Positions 54,529-64,000 of a stretch of 64,000 nt of DNA are shown here, one piece after another. The position numbers and the translations under genes were made by a program. Origin of the DNA: Rhopalosiphum padi (Eukaryota > Arthropoda > Insecta > Hemiptera > Aphididae); the NCBI RefSeq assembly GCF_020882245.1, contig NC_083597.1, positions 75,680,152 to 75,744,151 on the forward strand, in the 5' to 3' direction. The first letter of the stretch is position 1. Every line of letters starts with the position of its first letter. The notes beneath the pieces were generated by a model. It had not been told where the DNA came from and searched no databases. It saw only the letters and a list, made by a program, of their open reading frames with translations.

Positions 54529-55267
54529 GAGAGATGTTATTTTGCATCAATTTTATTACCTGTAATTTGCGTCACCAATAGGTAAATTTAAGTACATATG
54601 TAATTTGCGTCAAAATATAAAAATATAATATGTATTTCGCGCCACATCTAAAATTAATTTCAGTAATTTGCATCACGACAGAAAACGAAATAGAATATGT
54701 AATCTGCGCCACACTTTAAAATTTTTGGAATTTAAGTATGTTTACATACATTTATTTATAACTATAATATGGCTGAATTGTATACATTGGAATTATACTT
54801 TTTTTTAATTACTTTTAATAATTTTCTAGAAATGTACTAGTAATAAGTAATAACTAGTAAAATGAACTTGATTAATCAATAATTAAAAATACAATAGGTA
54901 TGTTAATCTGTAAAAATATTTTTTTTAGTTATTTTATTCTTATATACATTTATTTATAGTTGTTATGACTGATTTTTATATGGTTTTAATTACAAGAATT
55001 GTAGGTACTCGTATTTAATACTTTTTTAAATAATTTTCAAGAAATGTATAACTATTAAAATTAACTTGATTGATCAATGATTAAAAATACAATATGTTAT
55101 TTTGTAAAAAAAATTGTTTAGTTATTTAAAAGTGGCGCAGATTACAATTTCTTAAGGTACAAAATGGTGCAGATTATATATAATGTACTTTTATTTAGTT
55201 ATATGTGGCAAAAATTACATAAATATTTTTTTTTTCAGGTTGTTTTTGGCGCAAATTACATACGCCC
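54529..55267. mobile_element. Element with inverted arrays of TGTAATTTGCGTCAC motifs
   Basis: Forward motifs lie at 54537 (weak), 54561, 54599, 54631, 54663 and 54699, a pitch of about 30-38 bp. Inverted motifs lie at 55131, 55163, 55203 and 55245. The innermost pair, TGTAATCTGCGCCAC and its complement, is exact. Between the arrays are two diverged direct copies of a roughly 190-bp unit (about 54741-54935 and 54943-55126) sharing TTTATTTATA, GAAATGTA and AACTTGATT.ATCAAT blocks. The outer flanks AATTTAAT and AATTTTAA may be a target duplication. No protein is encoded. Confidence 0.72.
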
Positions 55268-56155
55268 AATTTTAAGCATTTGGGTGTTGTTTTATTTTGA
55301 TACATGGTATAATAAAATTAATTCGACCAAAATTTGTTTTGAATTATTCGTAGTTCAAATACCAAATCTTATTTTGCATATTTGTTTAATCATTTTTTTC
55401 TACTATTTTATTTTTAGTCAGGTATTTAATGTGTATTATTGACTATTGTACTATTGAAGTCGAGATTAAATTAATTTCCTATATCAACTCGTACATAACG
55501 ATTAACGGATGACAAAAACCGTTAGACAATTGTTTTTAGTTAGCACCAACGTGCGTCGTGCTTGTGTTCGAGTATTATTCTTATTCGCGTTGATTTCTTT
55601 GTTTAATTGTAAAATTAATAAGAATAAAAGTTAAATAGAATTAGTTTTCTTTGCATATTTTTGAAAAATTAGAGCATAATTTGCCATTTTTTAGTGCATG
55701 TATGCATACATTATAATATTTAATAGTTTTTTAAGTGCATTAAATGCATAGCGGCTATAGCTAACAAATAATTCATAAAATCATAGTATATTACCGAAGG
55801 TATAGAATAAAAGTAATATATTTGAAATTGACGGTGATATTTTTTTTATGTAGGTAAACCAATTTCAAGGTTTTGAGAAGAAAATAGATCTAATCACCTC
55901 TGTAGTCCGCTTTCTGTTTTTGCGTTTCCGCGTACAATTGTACAAGCCACCGTAATTCTGTACTTTACAATAATAAAAATCGTAGTTGTTTATTTAGAAC
56001 TGATTTACTTTCTAACACTATTATATCTATCCTAAAATATTTAAAAAAAATAAATACTACTCTACATACACCAGTCTCCAATATTTTCATTGTTTCCATT
56101 GTTCCAACAATAATAATCATCAATTAATTAAATATTAATACATCATTAGTGACCT

Positions 56156-56647
56156 CAGTGGCAACTATGCTTAAAAATATAGGTGTAGGCGTGTAGTGAA
56201 CCATAAGAAGTAACCATACACCCTCAATAATATTCATCATATAACATCCCATATCTACTGAATAGTTTATTCAACATGTTAAAAAAATATATTTACTATT
56301 AAACTATTAAAATATTTCAAAGTATTATTGTAGTATTCGCTTACGAAAAATTACATATAGACAACCCACCCCATACACCTCTAATTAAAGGTGAAGCGCC
56401 TGATACACCTTTAATTAGATGTTGAGAGGGGGGTTGTCTATTTAATTTTTCGTATGCGAATAATACAGAATAATACTTTGGAATATTGTAATAGTATCTA
56501 TAATAGTAACTATTTTATTTTTTAACATGTTGAATAAATAAAAAAACTATTCAGTATATGGAATGTTATATGAATGAATATTATTAAGGCTGGGTGATTA
56601 CTTCTTATGTTTCGCTACATTTATATTTTTAAGGATAGCCGCCACTG
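56156..56647. mobile_element. Fold-back MITE with ~235-bp inverted arms
   Basis: The left arm starts CAGTGGCAACTATGCTTAAA and the inverted right arm CAGTGGCGGCTATCCTTAAA. They remain alignable almost to the centre, through AATATTCAT.ATATAACAT, TTCAACATGTTAAAAAA, CAAAGTATTATT, ACGAAAAATTA and AGACAACCC. The loop is only a few tens of bases. GTGACC stands directly outside both ends. Confidence 0.85.
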
Positions 56648-58163
56648 GTGACCAACTAGAACTACAATGGATATAAAAGTAAACACAAAAACCGAAATCT
56701 ACTCCATATAATAACCTACATTCTACAACAGACGTCAGACAGTAAAGTGAATTTCCCAGTTTTATTTGTGTATGCTTATTAATTATTATATTATTATTTA
56801 TTATAAACGTACCTACGTAATATATATTTTATCAACACGGCAACACGTCATCATGTATCTAACCTACGTATTTTGTAAACGTTGCGTAAGATAATCTGAT
56901 AATAACTGCATTACTAATCTATAATCTACTAATAAAATATCGACCTTTATATTATTGTTTTCGAGTTTCAATAATTTATTGTAATACTTATATTATATTG
57001 GTAATAAATAATAATAGTTAGGTATTAATAATTGAAATCTATCTAGGTACCTACTGCAATTTTATAACTTATAGATAGATCGTGGGTACTTCGATACTGA
57101 AAACTGACGATACTTATAAGTTATAAGTTGTATTATATAGGTTTAGGTATAAGTACCTAATAGTAATCACATCATAATATTATAATTTATAAGTAATAGG
57201 TATAATAGGCAATTTGTACATACAAAGTATTAAAAATTAATAAAACTAGCTAGGTATTTATTAAAATGTTTTAGATATCATTGAATTTTTAAATATTAAG
57301 AATTAAGATGAGTTCTGAAGCATTGAAAAGTATAGTTTTATTAGGTTAAGATAGACAGGTAAACAGGTTTAATTATGCAATTTATCAGTTTATCACTTTA
57401 CCAGTAGGTACCTATATCGCTTGCAGGAGATATTTGAGGTCTTGAGAGTTGGACCAGTGACCGATTTATTGAATCACTTTAGTGGCAAATCCCTGAAATA
57501 AAATATTATGTTTCTTATAATATGTTGACGATAAAAAACGAAAGTATAAAAAAATAATAATAAATGAATCCTGAGATAGGTTAGTTATAAGTAGGTACTA
57601 ATCAGTGCTGGAATTGTAAAAATAATAAAAATTAAAAGGATTATACAAAAATATAAACCCGAAGATTTAAATATTGTTTTAAAATAAATTTACTTGCATA
57701 AATGTGAATTGCATTGTATGAAAATCATTTTATATTATTATATTATAATAGTATATATTAAAAAAAACAAAAAACATCGAAATATGCACTAAAAAAGTTT
57801 CATTTTACAGTTATGTCATGAAACAAATGTGCTCACTTAGCATATCATACGATCAACCAGAATAAATATGCAAATGTATTTACAAATCCGCGCTCTATTT
57901 GATCATAGAATAGACTATTTTTAGTTTATTCAATAATCAAAGCTGTTACTATAATAAAATAATAAACTATATTAATTTGCGCAATGCACCTTTTGCTAAT
58001 ATGTCTGATTCCCCTAATAAATAACCCTATGGCCTATATAAAAAATGAATCTTGGAAAAAAAAACAACAGGAAAAAAACAATACGGTAAAAAGCGATAAG
58101 GGTAAATTAGACAATGATGTAAAAAACGTCAAATGCCTTTTTCTTTAAAATTTCATGTATTGG

Positions 58164-58628
58164 TATAGGCGTAAATTTGGCTTGTTAGAAGAGGGGGGCT
58201 AAAATAATAAACATAGAACAGGCCCGCGGCGGAGGGCTTCGCCCCCCCCCCGAACCCCTACATAAACATTTTACAAATTTATTATAGCATTTATTATATA
58301 AGATGTATATAAAAACTTAAAAATTATTTATTTAACGGCGTATACATAACCTGTTATTGCTGTCGTTGTAAAATATTAACGTATAGTTCTGCAAGCATTC
58401 TAATTTTATTACAAATTTACAATAGAAAAATGCATACATGATACATTAACCATTAACCTTATAAACGTACATATTATAACAAATACCTATCGGATATCCT
58501 GTTTAGGAATTACGTAATAGGTACATTTTATAATTTTCTCAAATAAATAACCTGAAATTTGTTGAAAAATTTAAAACAATGTAAGAGGCTAAGCCTTTTT
58601 AAGCCCTACTCCCCAATTTACGCCTATG
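58164..58628. mobile_element. Element with ATAGGCGTAAATT inverted ends
   Basis: TATAGGCGTAAATTTGG at the left and its inverted partner ATAGGCGTAAATTGGGG at the right (ending about 58628) bound some 465 bp. It contains a C homopolymer (about 58239-58250) next to a CCCGCGGCGGAGGG block. No target duplication is clear. Confidence 0.55.
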
Positions 58629-58773
58629 TCACTCCTCCGTTTGGTTATTGATCTGATCTCTGTACTCTGTTCTCTATTATTACCTATCATTATCGTCGCG
58701 ACTTTGTTCGTCAAAATTATGTAGGTCTACCTAGGCATAAAATATTTCAGACGAAACCGGAAACATTTTACGA

Positions 58774-58814
58774 TCAGTGGCGTATATAGAAATTAATTTC
58801 GGGGGGGGGGGGTA
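58774..58814. mobile_element. Left end of a CAGTGGCGTA/poly-G element
   Basis: CAGTGGCGTATATAG followed by a run of about 13 G resembles the left ends at 2055 and 42792. The right end was not found, so only the recognisable part is given. Confidence 0.4.
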
Positions 58815-61091
58815 AAAAAGTGTAAAGCGTGCTTTCAGATTTTTCTATATATATTTAAAAACAAATTTATTTATGACGGCAATTATTTTAATAACTTTAA
58901 TCAAAACTATAACGTTTTTCACCTTGTCGTTCATAGCCGTGTCGTTTTTTCTGTCATTTTTTACCAATTACCATTAAGAATATCGAATGATATATACCTA
59001 CCTAACACATATGACATATATTCACGACTTCCCGAGATTTCAATGTTATTAGTTTATTACCTTATGTATGATTTAAAAACGGTCATTGTACATTTATATT
59101 TTATATTAAAATGTCAATAATAATATGTAAAATATAAATATTTCATAATCTTTTTCTTAAATTGGAGTATATTTTTCATTATTATCAAATGTTGTAGTCT
59201 GGACTGTCTGGTGGACATTTCATGTTACCGGAAAAAATATCGCTGGAAAACATCGAATGATAAGATTAGGAATTTTGTTTATGTATTTGATGTATAGTAA
59301 TAGTTCCACTCACGTATGTTTCTTCAAAATTTTAAATCACGGGCTACTACATGTAGTAGGTACTGTAGTCTGTAATAGTTCGTGATTTAAATAACTCCTC
59401 AACACCACGATTAAAGATTGTAATATACTAATATCTTTAATCATGCTTAGCACCAAGAGGAATATTTCATTTTATATTTTTAATTATTAATTGATAAAAA
59501 CACTAATATAATAATTAAATGTTAAACATAGTCCTCACTTAGTCACTTGTATTCTTTTTTTTAATTTTGCAAAATCTCACGTCATAATAGTGTTATTTTT
59601 TCAGTTTTTCACGTTAACTGTAAGTACTTACCGAGATAATAATATTATGTAATATGCGTCTCTACTCCTAAATCCTGATATAATTAATACTCGTTAATAT
59701 GTCAATAGCGGAAAAATATTTAGAAATATTTTTTATATTTGTATTTTATAGTTTATTAGCGCGATATTTAGCCAGTTCATCCTTAACGTATAATTATAGA
59801 TTACTTTCTGATTAAGTGTAATGTATTATTATATCTATGATATAATTATTTATTGAATGTAATGATTAATGATTAATGATCACCGTGGTGGTTAAAAATT
59901 AAAATCTAATCAAGTATGTATGTTAGCAAACAAAATATACGCAACTTCAACAAGCTTACGTAGTTACGTTATGTTGCGTCGCAGCAAGGTATTTACCTAT
60001 CCAACAAGTCCCGTAAGGCTGTAGGATAAGTATTGTTTATTTGTTTATAAAGTTTAGCTGGTACTACTTTATTGTTTCTAGCTTGAGACACGAGCATGAT
60101 TCATAACATTATTAGATGGTGTAATACTTAGGTATCTATCTTAAATGTTGGACGTGAGTATGATCACCACGATTAAAATCTATACATTTTAAAATTACAT
60201 TCCTAAGTATTTTAATCACAAAATAAATTCTGTAATATAAATATAGAATATCTTCTCACTATTGCTTAGGGCCTATAATACTACTGTTATAATAATTTTT
60301 AAACAATGTCTCTAGTCCTCAGTCCTCGTGGTAACTGGTAACTTAACTTTCTATTGGAGATGTATCACTGGTATTATAATATTCAGTGAATTACTAAATT
60401 CCATGAATAAAACTAATGGTCGAGTGTGGTCGACTTTAAAGCTTAAAATATATTATAAGTCCACGATATAACTATATAAGTGTCATAGACCTATTAATAG
60501 ATCTAGGTTAAGTCTATGCCTATGATATTATTGATATTATGATGAAAAGTAAAAATAAAATCACAGAATATATCGTATGATAGTTAAGTTAAATCATGAC
60601 AAATTAGTCATGAGCACGGAGCCGTGGTGCCGTGGTCATGAGTTAAGATAAGTAAGATAAGATAAAATCGGACTATCGCAGGATGATTTAAAAAATAAAT
60701 ATTGCAACAATCGCGTAGATAACATCGTGTTTATTATTATCATTATCATTATTCATTCGTGTGTTTTCACTTTGTAATCAGTAATTACATTAATAATAAT
60801 ATTAATAGTATTAATACATTATTAAATTATTCATAACTCATTCGTGATTCGTGATTAGTCATTCGTCATTACTTACTATTAACTATAGTCTTAACTACTT
60901 AAGAAATATAAAAATATTATTTCATACTTTATTTGTTTCGAAAACATACATAAAATTATTTCTATACCTATTTCTTGCTGTGTATCTTAATTATATTATT
61001 AATTTATGCTTATATTGTTCAAATTTGAATAACAAAGTTTTTATTGAATGTACAATTTTAATTAAATTAGTATAATACCACAAATTTAAAA

Positions 61092-61176
61092 ATGTCTGAC
61101 ATAAATGAAAATAAAGATGATATTTCATCCAGCAATATTGTAAATGAAAATTCACATTCAAAAATTAATACTACAG
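61092..61176 (+). CDS. Candidate first coding exon of an unknown plus-strand gene
   Basis: ATG in an A-rich context (AAAAATG) opens 28 codons reading MSDINENKDDISSSNIVNEN then SHSKINTT, ending in a good donor G|GTAAAT. The polar, acidic N-terminus looks like the start of an intracellular protein, but there is no similarity I can name. The following exon was not found within the window; the intron would have to run through the oppositely oriented gene at 61218-62762. It could also be a chance frame. Confidence 0.35.
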
Positions 61177-61217
61177 GTAAATATTTTATAAACCTAACTT
61201 AATTAATTATAGGTATT

Positions 61218-62762
61218 TTATCTTGATAAAAAATCACGACTTCTTTTTCTTCGTTGACATCTTATAATACCCCAAATTAAAAATAAAATAAGAAGTAATA
61301 AAACTATTGCTGATAGAACTATTAATGCAATCTCTGCAATATTTAAGTATTCTGCAACATAAAATTTAATTCATGGTTATTTAATTCTATTATATAGATA
61401 AACGTGAATTGTATTGATTAAAATTTTAAATAAACACCTGTACCAGGAAAATTAGGTACAAACTGAACCACTTTGTTATTATTAATTTATAATTTTTAAA
61501 TTTAAAATCAGTATCTAGTAATAAGAATTGAGTTCTTAGTATTATTATACTTACGTTTTTCTGCATCTATTGTTTTTTTATGAGTATTGCCTCGCAGATC
61601 TGTGGCAATGATTTCAAATTTTGGAAAACAACATGTTGCTGTGTAGTATATAATTACTGGTAATTTGGTCCCAATATTAAACTCATTGCGGAACCGTATA
61701 TTATTTGGGATTGAGGATATCATAGCTAATCCTAAAATAAAAACAGTTTAATTTAAAAAAAATAAATCTATCGTTCTATTCTAAAACCCATTCTGAATTT
61801 AGTTTATCTGCTTAATATTACATTGTTTTTCAAATGCAATGCCTAAATTATTCAGGATGAATACGGATCTATAACTTTTGAGCTTATTTAATAAAAATAC
61901 TAATAATAATAGTAAGAAAAACTTATTCAATAATAATAAATAATAAAATATGATACAAAATTAAAAAAAAAATTTATTATTTTTAAAGAGTCACCTGAAT
62001 TTTCATCTTGAATAGTTACTTCAATATTCCATTTTTCTGACGCACAAGTATGTGGAGTATCTGCAAAACGACAATCCCCATTAAATATATAATCTATTGT
62101 AGGACGTGTAGTATCTCCTGTCTGAAAATATTTATATTAATAATTATTCATTAGTTTATATATTACACATATATTTTTATTAGGTCATACTAGTTTTCCA
62201 ATGTAAAAATTAATTTTTATAGTTTCAAATTCTGGTTGAAGAACGGAAAATGTAATTTGGTCAGTTGATCCTTCTGGTCCCATTACCTCTAAAACTACCA
62301 TCACGTCAAATGGTGGACTATTTGGAGGTAGTACTACACTAAAAATAAATATTAACATACATTATAGGTGTGTTATAAATTAAAGATAATTTATTATTGT
62401 TATTAAAATTCTAAAGTATATTATTTTAAATAAGTCTTTTAATTTTAATTTTAATTAGTATATATTTTGGGCAAACAATATTTTAAATTGAAATTCTAGT
62501 ATCCAGCATTAATATTATATCAATAAATTATCATAGTATAATATCACTTACCTTGTAGGTAAAACTGATCTTATAAGACCCATTTGATCATAACAATGAA
62601 AATTATATTCCAAAGGCATCCAACTTTTATGAATGATTCTGAAATATAACTTAACTGTTTCTCCTGAAATCCCCGTTAAAACAGAATAAGGAGATAGTTC
62701 CAATCTAAAACTTTTAGCTCCATCTATCATTTCATCTGACCACGATTTATCAGAAGCTTTAT
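61218..62762 (-). CDS. C-terminal exons of a single-pass membrane protein (family unrecognised)
   Basis: Five exons in order of translation are 62552-62762, 62191-62338, 61995-62121, 61555-61731 and 61218-61351. All have GT-AG borders and consistent phases; they encode the last 265 residues. The first exon starts in phase 1, so more exons lie above 62762, probably outside the window. The visible part has extracellular beta-sandwich-like text (SPYSVLTGISGETVKLYFRI; TSVVLPPNSPPFDVMVVLEV), then cysteine-containing stretches (GDCRFADTPHTC; YYTATCCFPKFEIIATDLRG). A ~25-residue hydrophobic segment (ALIVLSAIVLLLLILFLIWG) and a basic tail (RCQRRKRSRDFLSR) end the protein, indicating a type I membrane topology. 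The layout recalls large vWA/hemicentin-like surface proteins of invertebrates, but I cannot assign it. Confidence 0.8.
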
Positions 62763-64000
62763 CTATAAAATATAATAATTAATAACATTGAGAGGATGTT
62801 GCATTGTTACTATATAACTACTCTTACTAATGTATAACATACAGAAGTTCTAATATTGTGTTAACTGTTAGGTTTATTATAAAGAATTGATTTATTATAA
62901 TGTTAAATGTTAGAGCATTATTTTTTTTTCTCTCGTTGGATTTTTATAATTTATTAATTTTTAAAGAATTGATGAATAATATATTAAATATTAATATTTA
63001 AAATTGTATATAACACTAAAAAATTTAAAAATTGTAAAATCTATTAATAGAACATGGAATGTTTATACATTTAGGTAAGTTGATAGTAGGCAAATTTACT
63101 CTAATATAAAAGCTAACGGGAAAAAAAATAATTTTTAGAATTATTTGATTCAAAAAATTAGTGATTATTACCTATTTAGAGCTAGATGTACAATTATTGT
63201 TTGGCTGCCATACAATTTGTTTTTCTGTTTAATTCTAAATACTTACCTAAATTAACATTTTAAAAATAATGGTGCCAAAATAAATATTATTTAACCTTTT
63301 TTTGTTTTGAAATTTGCTTTTTTGACCCCTTAAAATACCAACTAAATCTAATTTACTACCAGAAACCACCCTTAAAATGAAAATTTGAATATATTTAGAT
63401 AGAAGATTAAATATTTTCCTAAAAAAAATTCTGACTTTACAAGCTTGTTAGTTGTTTACTGTAATTTGATTTTGAATTACAATAAGAAAATCAATTTTAT
63501 TGAACACAGTTTTTGATTAAAAATTAATGTTTTTTCCACAAGAATAGTATAAAATACGTTGAAGTTTTTACTGATCCAAAAGATGAAACAGAAAAACAAA
63601 AAAATAAAAATAAAAAATGTATTTTTGTAAAATCAATAATTTTATTGCTTTCCTCAGAATATTAAATGTCATTCAAAAAAGTAAAAAAAATTAAAAAATT
63701 ATGTTAAAAAAAATGTTATTTTCTAATGACTTCAGATTATGTAAAATAAATATCTTTTTAAACGCTAATACTTTTTGATAAAACGAGAGGAAACTGCTAA
63801 AGAATCACCTTAAATTAACATAATTTATAAAAAATAAACCCAGGCAGTAACTAGTTGGTATTATGTATACTATATCAAACAATTTTTATAATTCAATGTT
63901 TGTTTAATGTAATTTTTATGTTATTACATCAACTTTAGAGATACCAATGGTAACATATTATTATTTAATTGTTTACCTATTAATTTCTTTCATGGTAGGT
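62763..64000. other. Probable intron of the membrane-protein gene
   Basis: AT-rich DNA without a recognisable exon. The phase-1 start of the exon at 62762 requires an upstream exon, so this is most likely intron. Confidence 0.5.

Larger units (their letters stand above)
53379..61091. other. 7.7 kb intergenic region with mobile elements
   Basis: Downstream of the DPP8/9 stop no gene is recognised. The region holds the inverted-array element (54529-55267), the fold-back element (56156-56647) and two GGCGTA/poly-G elements (58.2 and 58.8 kb). A 16-bp palindrome CTACTACATGTAGTAG lies near 59343 inside an inverted AAATCACG/CGTGATTT pair. Open frames at 53397, 55164 and 60851 are AT-rich chance frames. 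Confidence 0.6.

Noticed and set aside
55164..55442. 92-codon frame overlapping the right end of the 54.5 kb element
   Set aside because: It crosses the inverted motif array and the element boundary and is Phe/Tyr-rich low-complexity text.
60851..61075. 74-codon frame just upstream of the candidate first exon
   Set aside because: Ile/Leu/Tyr-rich AT-driven translation with no similarity and no splice support.
1..64000. tRNA or rRNA genes
   Set aside because: None was recognised by eye on either strand; no cloverleaf with conserved arms was found, although a covariance-model scan was not possible.

Overview
This is eukaryotic, intron-rich, strongly AT-rich nuclear DNA from an insect, most likely an aphid (Hemiptera: Aphididae). 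The gene models are animal genes with GT-AG introns of 50 bp to 9.5 kb, the proteins match arthropod and vertebrate families, and a repeat with GATTCTGAACGGAGT inverted ends (45.5-46.1 kb) looks like one that is common in aphid genomes. The aphid assignment is inference.

Layout. At 15-2661 (minus) lies a small three-CCCH zinc-finger protein of the ZC3H11A type. It is divergent from MED21 (3916-5545, plus), a Mediator middle-module subunit, and a GC-rich shared promoter region (2662-3915) separates them. RRP8 (5567-7124, plus), the nucleolar 25S/28S rRNA methyltransferase, starts only 21 bp after the MED21 stop. FBXL7 (9716-22683, minus), an F-box/leucine-rich-repeat ubiquitin-ligase subunit, has three coding exons and a 9.5 kb first coding intron; its 5' leader is split, so its promoter is somewhere above 22.7 kb. 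A 25 kb gene-poor stretch follows (22.7-48.3 kb), with microsatellites and many non-autonomous DNA transposons. A complete 16-exon DPP8/9-type dipeptidyl peptidase gene occupies 48283-53378 (plus). From 53.4 to 61.1 kb there are again only mobile elements. The last 3 kb hold the 3' exons of an unrecognised single-pass membrane protein (61218-62762, minus; it continues upstream) and a candidate first exon of a plus-strand gene (61092-61176).

The genes do not form a pathway; MED21, RRP8 and ZC3H11A are housekeeping genes of transcription, ribosome biogenesis and mRNA handling. All five recognised reading frames were assembled exon by exon, and the splice phases close exactly (142, 139, 333, 474 and 850 aa).

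The most unusual feature is in the non-coding part. Three unrelated-looking elements (17.3, 23.6 and 54.5 kb) share one architecture: short degenerate motifs repeated at regular spacing inward from one end and the same motif inverted at the other end. The clearest has six copies of TTTTAGAA at a 15-16 bp pitch facing six copies of TTCTAAAA. Several hAT-type elements have recognisable 8-bp target duplications, including one inserted into the remnant of a hAT transposase. A ~490 bp near-complete fold-back element and a 31-bp palindrome bounded by a direct repeat are also present.
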